Assembly (NCBI GenBank): GCA_028551475.1
Contig: CM052356.1
Span: forward strand, 3,296,001 to 3,360,000
Origin: Casuarina equisetifolia
Lineage: Eukaryota; Streptophyta; Magnoliopsida; Fagales; Casuarinaceae
DNA: 64,000 nt
Direction: 5' to 3'
A model generated the notes under the pieces. That model was given only the letters and a program-made list of their open reading frames with translations. It ran no database searches and was not told the origin of the DNA. Below are positions 1 to 11,072 of this stretch, piece by piece. The translations under genes were made by a program, and so were the position numbers. Within the stretch, counting starts at the first letter, position 1. The number at the start of each line of letters is the position of its first letter.

Positions 1-115
1 AATACTGCCAGAGGAAACTGTTTTCCAAAAGAAGTGTATTACTTCATGCTTTGCATACTTAGGGTCAACTGCTTCTCCCTTACTTCAGGAATTTGCTGAC
101 TTCATTAGCTTTTAG

Positions 116-355
116 GGGGTAAGAAAATGTCCAAGTTGTGGGACTCGATGGCATCCTGCAACACCCAAAGCAGAAATCATGGAGGAAGAGGACGAGGCAG
201 ATGCGCCCACTCAGAGACAGCCAGCCGCCAGACCTAAAATAAAGAGACCTAATACCACTGAAACTGATGATAGCAATGCAGTATGATCTGGTTCCTCTCG
301 AGTTTCGAGACCTACTTTTGATCTGAGAAGAATAACTCGAAGGACTGCCCACTAA
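116..355 (+). pseudogene. Possible terminal coding exon, unidentified, with in-frame TGA
   Basis: An AG acceptor-like site after a T-rich stretch (TTTTAG, ending at 115) opens a frame that reads GVRKCPSCGTRWHP and then an acidic, Gln/Ala-rich stretch to a TGA at 284-286. Read past that stop, the same frame stays codon-like (arginine- and serine-rich) to a TAA at 353-355. The single CxxC plus W-H could be half of a small zinc-binding knuckle. I do not recognise the protein. The upstream exons would lie outside the window, so this may be the 3' end of a gene, or of a pseudogene if the TGA is a mutation. An open frame on the opposite strand over the same bases looks like a shadow. Confidence 0.3.
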
Positions 356-2250
356 AGGTAAATGTTTTGCTTGTGCTTCTGTAAGGAGGGATGAGGCGAA
401 ACTTGCTCTCTAGTTCGCGAATGCTTCGCAGATCCTTCGCAGCCAGCACTGTAAATTCTCATTCTTTACCTGCGTTAGAACGTGCTCGTGTCTGTTGCTG
501 ACTAAGTCTATCGCTGTAGCTCACACGTTTACCAGAATCTGTGCAATAGAATCAAAGTCTATCGCCGTAGCTGTTATTAGAATCTCCGTTCGATTTCAAC
601 GTGATTCAATTTTGAATTTAAATTCGGTTTTTCTGTTTCTAATTTGATTTTGTAAATGTCTAGTTCTCTAGTTCTCTAGTCTCCACCTTTCACGCACGGA
701 AATCGTTGTTTGCTTTACCATTAGCACATGGGAGATGAAGGGTTGAAAGATTGTTACATAATGATGAAACGAGTTTTGGTTGTGAGATACCAAGATCCAC
801 GTAGATTATAAATCGGCCAAGATAATTGTCTGATATTATAATTTGTTGTTCTTTTGGACTCCAAGACATACAATTTGCTCCACTAAAGAAATAGTCTTCT
901 AAGGCTAAAACTTATGTTGATTTACACAGCCAACCTACATAAATGAATTCACATACCAAAGAAATTATGAACATATTTTTAGACTCTGGTAAGTTGTACT
1001 ATGACTGTAATGAAGCAATCACTTCTTATTATGAAAGTCTTGATTTGTCAAAGAATCTATAGTCTGATAGAGTTTATTCATCAAGTATCACAGGTTAGAA
1101 GGAATAAGAATCATGTATTGGAAGGCATTTAGAATTCTGAAGCGAATTTTGAAGCAAGGGAATCAATTTCTTTCATTTGTTTTCTTCTTTCTTACTAAGC
1201 CTAGAGGTTTTGTGAGGCACCTAAACTTTTGTTTTGTGTTTATTATGTGTGCATTAGATTTGGCATATTCCCAATGTTCTTGGTGTTTGTTATGCGTAAA
1301 TTTTTTGGATAAATCTCTTAACGACTAGTATCAAAGTAAGATTTTAGCAAGGAGAAAAACTCAATTTGAAAAAATTGGTATTCTACACAGCAAAGAAAAA
1401 CCGGAAGCTAGTTATGGGGAGTGCTCTTTTTTGGATCTCTCCTATCCTCAATGTTTTAGATTTGAGAGGTTGTACTATATGAGAGAAGTGAATTGGCACA
1501 CACGGTAAAAAGGTGGATTTGCTGTTGGAAAAATTAGGCTTAAATATGCTCTAAAAAGCCCACAAACCAAGATCAAGTAGCTCATCTTGGGACACAAAAC
1601 TCAACTTGAATGAAAACAATTTTTGAGCAAAAACATATATGTTTTGGCTCCATTCCTAGTTGCCAGTAACTTGATTATTCTCCTTTATACTCTCCCTAAA
1701 TACTAGCTTGATGAGATAACTAAAACTATTGAAGATTTAAGAGAAGTGTTCACAGTTTCCATTTTGTTCAACTAAAGGTGACAACAAAAATGTCTCTAGA
1801 ATATGGATGGAAACTTAAATCACTTGCTAAAACTTTTATTTCAATTTTTCCCTTAATGGGCTTGAACTTTAATCTCAAGCCCAATACTTCTCTCATGCAA
1901 TAAAAATTTATGATCTTCACTATATGTAGTATTCATGTGTATGTTGAGAGCTAAATGAAAAATTTAACTATTTACTAAATGTGTCACTCATATAGTCTCA
2001 CTCATCATAGTTCTATAAGGTAAATATTGGTCCATACGAGTTAGGTTCATATTCAATAATTCAAAATTCAAAATGTCTTAAATAAATGATCTACAAAATC
2101 ATTTATTCAAAAACAACTCAAGTTCGGTAATTTCCGTTGATATAAGTCCACATAAGCCTACATTAGTAAAATAATCCAACATTTGCAACACGTCACCATA
2201 CGACGACATACATCAAATTCATGTCTAGCTATTAGTAAAATAATCCAACA
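356..2250. other. Gene-free AT-rich spacer
   Basis: No open frame here looks like a conserved protein. There are short AT-rich tracts but no recognisable transposon ends. A small frame at 1113-1328 is hydrophobic and low in complexity, with nothing to support it. Confidence 0.5.
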
Positions 2251-2860
2251 TCTGCTATGAACAATGAGACATGGTAAGTCTTGGAGATGCATGGTGAAAT
2301 GTGATACGGCCCAAGGATATGCGGTGAGACCCAAAGACACAATGAGCCCTTAAAAGGAACTTAGTGAGGCATAGAGGAACCCCAAGAACACATAAGGCTT
2401 AACTTTTGCACTAGCTAAAGATCGTATGAAGATCCATAAGGTGAAGTCTAAAATGGCCCAATAGCCTAGACTAGTAAAGCCAAGAGTTTCCATTAGCTTA
2501 TAATTGTGTGAAGATCCTTAAGGATGAGATCTAGAGTATAATTGCTGATAGTCCATCTGCTATGAACAATGAGACATGGTAAGTCTTGGAGATGCATGGT
2601 GAAATGTGATAGGGCTCAAGGATATGCGGTGAGACCCAAAGGCACAATGAGCCCTTAAAAGGAACTTAGTGAGGCATATAGGAACCCCAAGAACACATAA
2701 GGCTCGACTTTTGCAATAGCTAAAGATAGTATGAAGATCCATAAGGGTGAAGTCTAAAATGGCCCAATAGCTTAGACTAGTAAAGCCAAGAGTTTCCATT
2801 AGCTTATAATTGTGTGATGATCCTTAAGGATGAGATCTAGAGTATAATTGCCGAGAGTCC
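2251..2860. repeat. 305-bp unit in two tandem copies
   Basis: The block starting TCTGCTATGAACAATGAGAC at 2251 starts again at 2556 and runs to about 2860. The two copies differ at only a few bases and small indels, so the duplication is recent. The following 200 bp (2880-3060) is purine-rich and of similar composition, but it is not a third copy. No coding function is visible. Confidence 0.85.
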
Positions 2861-3239
2861 AATTAGAGAGCTATGTAGGCGTGTGAGAGCTTGGGGGCCA
2901 ACGCAACAAAGCTTAAAGGGCAAGAGGCACTTGAAGCCCAAATAAACAAAGCCTACAGGACAAGACTACAAGGCATGTAAACCTAAAGGCACGAGGCCTA
3001 AGGGTCGAGAGACATGGGACATCAAGTCCTAGTCCTGTAGGAGTGTGAGGCCTATTAGAGATAACGATCTTCAAGAGGATGACATGTTCTGGAATTCTTG
3101 CAAAAAGCCTTGTCATTGGGGGGACAAAGGTCAAGTGAAGCACATGCTAGTTTTATATGTGCATAGCCTACTTGCTCATGAAATAGGTGCGTATATTTGT
3201 AGTTTCTTCATTCATGGTGACAAATGAAGCTCAATGGTG

Positions 3240-3520
3240 TGTGTTGCAAAAATAGTGACAATATCCTAAACACCATCAAGTTGAAATTTTTTATTTTTTT
3301 TAACAATAATTATGTTTAGGACAATATCTTATGCATCACGTTGAAGTTGTGCCCTTATTTGGAGATAACAATTTCATCATATTTGATGAAAAATGGGTGG
3401 ATTCAACATACTTTTTTCATAGTACTTACATCTTCTTATCTAAATTATTGTCTTTGAAATGATTAATTTCAAGTAAGATTCATACAAGAGGCTTATAGTG
3501 TGGATTGTCTTGGATTATCA
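3240..3520 (+). pseudogene. ISPF fragment: end of intron 2 and start of exon 3
   Basis: This stretch aligns by eye with the 3' part of intron 2 and the first bases of exon 3 of the intact ISPF gene (about 46640-46900) and with the ISPF pseudogene at 34770-35040. Shared landmarks are the ATGCATCACGTTGAAGTTGT block, the GTGGATTCAACATA block and the ATTAATTTCA splice region. The acceptor reads CAAG and is followed by an altered exon start (AAGATTCATACAAGAGGCTT). The similarity stops near 3520, after which comes sequence related to the RPS10 upstream region. It is non-coding debris and is the third ISPF-derived copy in the window. Confidence 0.75.
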
Positions 3521-3569
3521 AGACATGATCTTATGGAGTTATCTAAATTAAAGAAGTTTATTCAAACTT

Positions 3570-3935
3570 TAAAGGGACGGGCCTTTGTCTCTTTACTCCT
3601 GTCTTTTTATCTTTTCAGCCCATTATAAGCCCGTTTTGGCGAAAACATCGTACAAAGGCCGAGTATATGAATTAGGGTTTGACAATCGAGGTTCTCTTGC
3701 CGCCGCATCCTCAGAGAGAGCCTCGCCTTCTCTTCATGCGGCAACGAGAGAGAGAGAGAGAGAGAGAACCTCGCCTTCTCTTCCCGCGGCAGCGAGAGAG
3801 AGAGAGCTTATTGCCTCCTCTTGCCCAGAAAAGCTCAGTTTCATTGCAACCCGGCTAGGTCGCCTTTCTCCTTGCCATGTTTATTTGCTCTCGTAATATA
3901 GGTGAGTAGTTGGCGTTGATTGTTATTTATAGTAG
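3570..3935 (+). promoter_or_regulatory. Duplicated RPS10 promoter and 5' leader upstream of ANK1
   Basis: The region aligns with 41545-41885, the promoter, 5' leader and start of intron 1 of RPS10. Both have GGGCCTTT near the start, then CTGTCTTTTTATCTTTT, then a telo-box-type TTAGGGTTT (3672-3680 here). Next comes a GAGA/CT-rich leader, then CAGTTTCATTG close to the splice site. In RPS10 the first exon ends ATG|GTAGGTCGC; here the same spot reads CGGCTAGGTCGC, so both the start codon and the GT donor are lost. A site-II-like AGCCCA lies at 3617-3622. The leader holds a (GA)n run (about 3745-3767) inside a roughly 55-bp internal tandem duplication. The similarity fades near 3930, where ANK sequence begins. 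That it drives ANK1 is inference. Confidence 0.75.
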
Positions 3936-3979
3936 TGAATGAAGAAATTTCTTCTATTACATAACCAATTGTTCCAATA

Positions 3980-6900
3980 ATGTTTAGATTTATTGATAGG
4001 TTAAACATGGAAAGTCACTCAATTCTTCTTCAAGAAGATAATTATGCAGAATGGAGTGCTCGGATGGCATCCAATTTGAATAAAATAAATCTTTGGAGCG
4101 TTGTTATGTCACCTGAAGCTTATGAGGAAGAAGATGTTCAAGTTTCTTCAGGGGATTGGGAAAGAAAAAATTCCTCTGCTCTATCTTTGATTAGGGGCTC
4201 TTGTGGAGATGAAGCAAAATTTGAAATTAGAGAGTGTACTTCAGGAAGCGATGCTTGGAATATTTTAGCAAAAAAGTTTACAATGTTGAATAGTACTAGC
4301 AAAGGTTTTTACCCCTCTTGCTCTTCAATTTGTCATTTGACATGTATATTGCAACTAAATTTTGCCCTTGATGCAGATAGTGAGGGTTATTCAACTTTAG
4401 CTCAGGCAATTATTCGTGGTGAACGCCATATGGTGAAGTCCATGCTTAGGAAGGATAAGAACTTAATCATACTTGAAAATACAAAACGATGTATACCAGT
4501 TGTTTTGGCTATTGACCATGGGAATGAAAATATGGCTCATTATCTCTATGATCTCACTCCCTTGAAACATCTAATAGAGTACCAAGGCATCCATGGTGCC
4601 ACAGTTTGTACGCATGCTATATATAACGGGATGTTAGGTATAAACTATTTCTTGAATTAGCCATTGGTCGTTATCCCGATGACCTGATGTGTTTGTAGTA
4701 TAATTTTCTTTGTGTTTATTGTTTTTTGTATGATGTGACGTCATAACAGGTATTGCTTTGCACTTAATGAAGCGTCATCAACCTTTATCTCTTGCTGTGG
4801 ACGTGGATGGGAGCTCCCCTCTGTATGCGTTGGCTTCTACCTATAATGCATTTTTGTGTGTACCGCGGCCTATGTTTTGGGACAGATGGATTTGCTTCAT
4901 TTATTACCACTCTTTTTCTGCTTTATTCAATCGTTCAGGTATATGCCACACACACCAAGGATAAATGAATTTAATTATGGATTGCATTTAATGCCATCAA
5001 ACAACAGCTGCTGTTCCATTAGTATCTTTCTTTTTCTTGCCTTAGATAGTGGATAAGCTGCAAAATATAGTTATAATAGTTGCTATAACTAGATAGAAGT
5101 TTCAATCCATGTCCAATCCTTTGCTCATAAGAGAAAAGAAGAATTAATTCTCATAATTATCAATTCTACATAAGGTAAAGGCTGTAAAGGTACAAATTTT
5201 ATGACTGTTAGTCAATTGAAATAGAAAGGCATCTAAGCATTGCACAAAAAACATTTCAACTTTTAACAATAAAATTGAAACATTTATAACCTCATATTTT
5301 ATTTCATAAAAAAAAAAAGAATGTGACACAAAGTATAACACTATGCAAAAAAGTTAGATAGAGTTTTTTTATAGTTACTTTTATCTTTTTACATTTATAA
5401 CCTCATATTTTATTACATTGAAAAAAAGAATATGACACAAAGTATAACACTATAAAAAAAATGATATTGTTTTTTACAGTTACTCTTAACTTTAATGTGA
5501 TGAGAAGATTAAATGTTTTATTTAGTAATTGCAATGTTAACATTGCAAAGGGAACTGAATTATATGAACTCTTGATAGGACTTAATGTGAAGATTTCTTA
5601 AGATATTCTTGAAATTACATATAAATGAGAAAAAAAAAAATCCTTGTCAGTGATGTCATAATGTGTTACATACATTTACAAAGTTGCATAAACTCTTGGG
5701 TATACTACTTCTTTGGTCTCTTATATTTTGAATGAGTCCTTGAACTTCTTGTTCTTCTTTTTGTTTTAACTTATGTTTTATCTCAAGTTTCATATTGTTT
5801 AACTGGCATTATTTCAATTGTTTGTGAAACAGTGGAGCACTTAGAAGATAAGAACTCATTCAACCTTGCATGTGAACTTCTAGATCTCATGTGCCATCAG
5901 ATATCAATTTCAAATGATGATGCGAGGAAGAGTGGTCTTGTTTATGCTTCCATCAACCATGCTATCGAGGAAGGCATGTTTGATTTTATTTGTAAAATAT
6001 TGAAAAGAAGTTATGTCCTCAAGTGGCCTGTTGACCCCAATGGAAGAACCATCCTTTCTAATGCTGTCCTCCACCGTCGAGCTAAAATCTTCAGAGAAAT
6101 ACTCAAGTCTGTTGAGAAGGACGTGATGATACATTCTGTAGACAATGAGAAAAATAATATATTACATATGGCAGGTATGTTAGGACCTAACACCCGGCTG
6201 GATTTCATCTCAGGTGCTGCATTGCAGATGCAAAATGAGCTACAATGGTTCAAGGTTAGTGTACTAAAACTACTAGCTCTCAAAATATTTATTTTTGACG
6301 GAAGTTACAATGCATTTTTGATAATGGACTAGTTTGTTTATGCATATCATGGGATTTAGAAGTGGACATTTAATTACAGTTTTAGCTTTCTATTTTTCTG
6401 ATCTACTAATCATTTACTGAAGAAAAAAAGCCTGCAAGATCATGTACAGTCTTTAATGATAAGTACAACAAGCTAATAAGAAGTATTAATTCGATAAATG
6501 AAGTTCTAGCTCTTTGACCACAAGTAGAAAAATTTTAATCTTAAAAAAGTGGTCATGACATTCACCCTATTTAGTTGTCATTTTATGAAACTCTTGGTAC
6601 AAAATTGTTGATTAAAAATATTGAGGAGTTATTAATGTGTCCATATTGAGTTTCAAGTGAAATATGATCCAACTCTGTCAATGCGTTGCCTGAATTATTT
6701 TTATTGGATCAATATTTCATTGGATTTTCATTTGGGGCCTACGTGCATTGGAATTATATCAATAAACTATAGATAATTAGTTTTTGAAGTGAAAGAAGAT
6801 TATGATCTTGTAAATTAAAAAATAAGCAACCATATAAAGAATGTAATTAGAATCTAATTTCATTTGTATTTAAGTAGAAATTCCACTAGATCTTGTTTAG

Positions 6901-8259
6901 TGATTTTGTACTTGGAAATGTCACTAATTGTATCAGGCCTTTGTGCAAGTTTAAGTTTTTCATGTTACACTTGTTTTATTTCCCTGGACTTCAAAGATAA
7001 AGCTAGTGAAAGTTCCCATCTAGTTTTATGTTTAACAACTTTAACCTACACAACATGTATAATTTATAGTTTTAGTTGTATGTGTGTTTTGTGTTAATTC
7101 TTTTAAAAAATCAGCATATGGAATTCTTTTAAAAGATCACTAGCATGCAACAAATTTTGTTAAATAATTAATATACACCTATAACCTACCAACGCGCAAG
7201 TTTAAGTAGTTCACATTAGGCCCATGTTGTCCGGGCTCCAATGACTAAAGCTGAGAGTCTCTAATCTAGTATCTTGTGTTATTTCTTTATATAAATTGGA
7301 ATATGGCATGTTTAATCGTATAACGTTGAAATTACTAACCGGCAACACAAGTACCTAACTGACTAAGTACATGCATCATTAAAATTTGTTTTCAAAAATT
7401 GTCAGACTTATAAAAAATGTGAAAAGGAGGCGTCTTAAAGGATAGAATATAAGGTTGGGAAAATTTTAAAGCTCTAATATAATACTGCTAGATTAGCGTT
7501 TGCTGGTGGGAAAATGTTTTCAGGCTATACATAACATTTACAACTGCTGAAATTCAATGCATTAATGGATTTTAATCACATAAATTTTTTTGGTTTATAT
7601 AACTTCATTCTTTGATTGACATCTAACTTTGTCCTTGTTGTTGTATTTCTTCCTAAGACTTAATTTGACAAATGTAGGAGGTGGAGAGATTTGTTCCTCC
7701 CGCAATGACAGACTCCCCAAATAAAGACGGTTTGACTCCCCAAGAGTTATTTATCAAAAGTCACATGGGATTGTGGGAAAAGGAAGAGAAATGGATCAGG
7801 AGTACAACAACTTTTTGCTCACTAATGGGTGCTCTTATTAGCAGCATCACGTTTGCTGCAGTCGTTTCCGTTCCAGGTGGTTACGACCGAGAAACAGGCT
7901 TGCCAGTGTTTTTAAACGAAAAAGCCTTTAAGCTTTTTATGGTATGTGATTTCATATCTTTCCTTTTCTCCTCAACTTCAGTACTGGTGTTCTTGGGAAT
8001 CCTAACATCACAATATGCAGAAAAAGATTTCCTCAAATCATTGCCTAAAAGGATGATAATAGGACTTCTCACCCTTTTCTTTTCTATTGCAACCATGATG
8101 ATAGCCTTCTGCACCGCTCTGATAAAGTTACAGGGAAGATCATCGAATTTTACTCGTGTCATTTGTTTGGCCAGTCTTCCATTCGTTTTGTTCTTAGCGA
8201 GGCTTCGCCTATTTATTGACATCTACAAATCAAATTATGGATCAAGCATCTGGATGTGA
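3980..8259 (+). CDS. ANK1: Gag-like/ankyrin/PGG membrane protein, five exons, intact
   Basis: Joining 3980-4304, 4377-4637, 4750-4938, 5833-6254 and 7678-8259 at GT-AG sites keeps phase throughout and gives about 592 residues with no stops. Residues about 10-108 resemble the DUF4219/UBN2 Gag domain of copia elements (DNYAEW, NLWSVV, then SDAWNILAKKF). Residues 109-399 are degenerate ankyrin repeats (GRTILSNAVLHRRAKIF, NNILHMAGML). Residues 400-592 are a PGG domain: KWIRSTTTFCSLMGALI, VPGGYDRETGLPVF and four predicted membrane helices (about 444-464, 487-508, 526-547, 560-580). Family members such as ITN1 and ACD6 are membrane proteins linked to salt or defence signalling; the role of this one is unknown. 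Compared with ANK2, exon 2 lacks its first ~160 bp, including about one ankyrin repeat. A second Met at 4007 could also be the start. ANK1 lies downstream of the RPS10-like leader. Confidence 0.8.
5280..5500. repeat. ~111-bp imperfect tandem duplication in ANK1 intron 3
   Basis: ACATTTATAACCTCATATTT occurs at 5280 and again at 5391. Each copy is followed by an A-run, by a GTGACACAAAGTATAACACT-like block (GAATGTGACACA or GAATATGACACA) and by a T-rich segment. The array lies inside the 894-bp intron 3 of ANK1, and no function is apparent. Confidence 0.7.
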
Positions 8260-10560
8260 AGCCTCGTCTTAAACTTCTTCATGATGTCCTACATGTTATT
8301 GGTGTTCCATTAAGAATTGTCCTACCTAAACTGATTTTCTTTTTATTTTATTAGAGGATGTGTAATGAATTTTTCTGTTTTCTGTTGTATATTTATGGCT
8401 GTAACTAATAGTCATTTCCATAAAAAATTTAGTGGTCACCATTGCTAAGTTTCTTTTCTTTCTTTTATCTAATTTTTCAAGTTACTTTGAGAAAAAAGGT
8501 AAAGTCTTCATTGTCCAATAAATTTTATGAGTTCGAATTTAATATCTTACGATCTTGATAAAAGAAACTGGATTCGAAGTTTTGAAAAGATAAGATTTAA
8601 TCTTTTAACTTTTAAAGCGGATAATCGGAATTTCTCAATTTGACCAAGCTAATAATGGCACCAAATCATATCGGCCCTTAAAAGAAAAAAATGGCAGCAA
8701 ATCATAGGCAATTCCTTAGTTACTATTCCACGTGTAAGTTTACAAGTTTAAAAGAATCTCATAATACACATTACTTAATATTTCGTATCTGTAGTGCAGT
8801 CCTTCACTTCAACATTGTGTTTGGATGTGCGACGGCCATCTTCTCCCATGTGCCTTATCCTACGCCTCGTAGCTACAGCTGCATGATTCACGGTTTGGTT
8901 CAATTTTTCAAGTAGTCTGAGGCACGTGCTGTTCCATTGGGATAAGGCTATAGGATCATAATTATTTTAGTATCATTGATAGTGCTATGACTAGGGGCAT
9001 TAGGTGGTAATTGCCTTAATAACTAAGTTTGGTGCATTATTTCAGAAACAGAAATAGCACTTCTTCTCTGTGTATGTGTGTGTATATATATAGCACTGTT
9101 TGGTTTCTTATTTTGCAATTTAACACACATTGAGTGATCTTTTGTTTTTATTGGTTGGCTTGTCTATAATAAACAAGTCTTTTCTGAATCTGTGTTATTT
9201 TTTATGATATCAGGTGCCACGCTTTGATGGGTCCCCTATAGCACATTGCCGCTCGACAATCCTTCCATTGTCCAATTATCTTGTGTCTCAAACCTTCATT
9301 TACAACAATTTAGTTACTTTATGACAACCATCAACCAATACACCTAGTTTTCCCTGTTTGACTCTATTCATTATCAACTAAAATAAGGCACCCTATGACT
9401 TTTACAATGGCTCCAAATACCAAAATTGGGTTGAAACCAGGTCAGGCAAACTCGAGTTGTAGAAGTTGCAACATCATGTGCAAGGACACACATGAGTTGC
9501 ATGCTCCAAACATGTAGCTAACGTGCATGGTGTGAATGCACTAAATGAAGAAAAATATGCTTTTTGCATAGCTATGATGGGAGCATTTTAATGATGTTGT
9601 TAATGGATTGTTGATTAAGAGGGAGCTTGCAGTGGTCCTAATTTTGTTATAGTGGAGTAAAATTTTGGATATTTTCAATTGTCAATATCTAAATGAGGTG
9701 TGAGAAACTCCAATAGTTGATTTTAAAGAAACATAAACAATTTTGAAAAGGAGGTGGACTCCTTGATGAGTGAATTCTAGAGAGAAACCTTAGTTGTTGT
9801 CTAAATTCCATAATTTTTTACTATTATTGATAATCTTGTGATAGAGGAGGCACATGGTTGAAGATTGTTTATTCAATCTCTCTTTCAAAAGATTGTAGTT
9901 GTTGAATAGAGTTTTTCTAGGCTTTCTCTATTAAAAAGTTATGGTTGCAAAAGTTAAATAGTTTCCTTAGTCTTTCTTTATTTAAAGGCTATAGCTAAGA
10001 AAGTTGAAGAGAATTTTATGAGTCTCTCTTTCCAAAAATGGTTGTTGTAGTTGATTTATTTGAAGAGATTTTCTATACTTTGCTATATGTAAGGATGTTG
10101 CACTAATTGTTCAAAGGGAAGATTGCTAGGATTGGTGGAATAGTTAAGTTTGAAGGAACATTTGTAATATCCTTGTATGGTGAGAGCATCTATGTAATTG
10201 TAGAGATTAAGGGTTCTCTATAAATAGAAAAAAGTATGGGAAAACCTACTAGGCAAGCTATTCAATGAAAGAGCTCCCATGGTGGCTAATCAATTGTTGA
10301 AAAGAGCCCATTTCATAAATTTCAAATAATGAGAGAATTTATTATATGCTTGTTTGATGAGAGAAAAAATATTAGAATATTTAAGGAGAAGAGATTAGGA
10401 GGGATATAAGGCACTATGTTGGTTTGAACCTTTTAAATTTGTTGTGTTTTGACATGTACATTTCTATGATTATGTGTTCAATCCATATATTGATGATGTG
10501 ATTTGTTGAATTTTTGCAATACAAAAGTCCTTTATGTTGATCCATGTTGATGTTTAAGGA
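8260..10560. other. Gene-free region downstream of ANK1
   Basis: The first ~150 bp after the ANK1 stop is T-rich and may hold the poly(A) signals. The rest has no convincing coding sequence. At 10090-10330 a TATA-like CTCTATAAATAGAAAA sits in a block that resembles the U3/R part of a plant LTR and could be the left end of the copia remnant that follows. No second LTR copy was seen, so that identity is weak. Confidence 0.35.
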
Positions 10561-10569
10561 TCCTACCAA

Positions 10570-11072
10570 ATCCCTAATTATAAAGAATCCTAATATTTTC
10601 TCACAATTGTTGATAACTTTTTATGAGAAACATGGACATTTTTTTATGAAAGTTAAAAGTGAGACAATTCCTCATTTAGCAACCTTTTTTAACATGACAA
10701 AAGTCCAATTGGATTTGGAGGTGAAACATGTTAAAATAAACAACGTGTTGAATTTTTTCCATCATTATTCTAGAAAGTTATTCTCTTATTGTGGAATATT
10801 TCATGAAAACTCATGTCTACACACTTTATAGTAGAATAATATAGTTGAAGACAATTACCATCATATTTTAAATGTTGTACGGCTTTAAAATTTTAAAATT
10901 TAGTTGCCCAAAGCTTTGAAATGTATGTCCTTACTAAAAGTTTAAAAAATAAGATGTGTTCTTCGGTCTTGATGGTTGTTCACCTTATAAGAAATTGTTT
11001 GGTGAATCACTAAACATTTCTCATCTTAAAGGTTTTTACTTGTTTTTGCTATATTATACCACCTTAGGGTAT
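10570..11072 (+). mobile_element. Ty1/copia remnant, integrase part (left of nested insertion)
   Basis: The translation carries copia integrase landmarks in order with several stops and shifts: a KSETIPHLATFF-type segment, VKHVKINNVLNF (normally the RSDNG region), GIFHENSCLHTL (normally GI-H--SC--TP) and HHILNVVRL. It then reads CSPYKKLFGESLNISHLKG from 10977. The reading breaks at the LTR start at 11073. It resumes in register after the other LTR at 17056 (GHKDKL-type sequence), so this and 17056-18340 are one element split by a later insertion. Confidence 0.7.

Noticed and set aside
80..352. Minus-strand frame of 90 codons
   Set aside because: Serine-rich shadow of the plus-strand frame with CPSCGTRWHP. 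No family features.
3585..3896. Open frame of 103 codons with Arg-Glu repeats
   Set aside because: It lies in the duplicated RPS10 promoter/leader. The repeats are a (GA)n tract, and RPS10 itself does not code here.
6011..6283. Minus-strand frame of 90 codons
   Set aside because: Antisense shadow of ANK1 exon 4.
7881..8222. Minus-strand frame of 113 codons
   Set aside because: Antisense shadow of the PGG exon of ANK1.
9205..9550. PRFDGS-like stretch suggesting a Ty3 gag
   Set aside because: A single short match with stops on both sides and no continuing Gag motifs.
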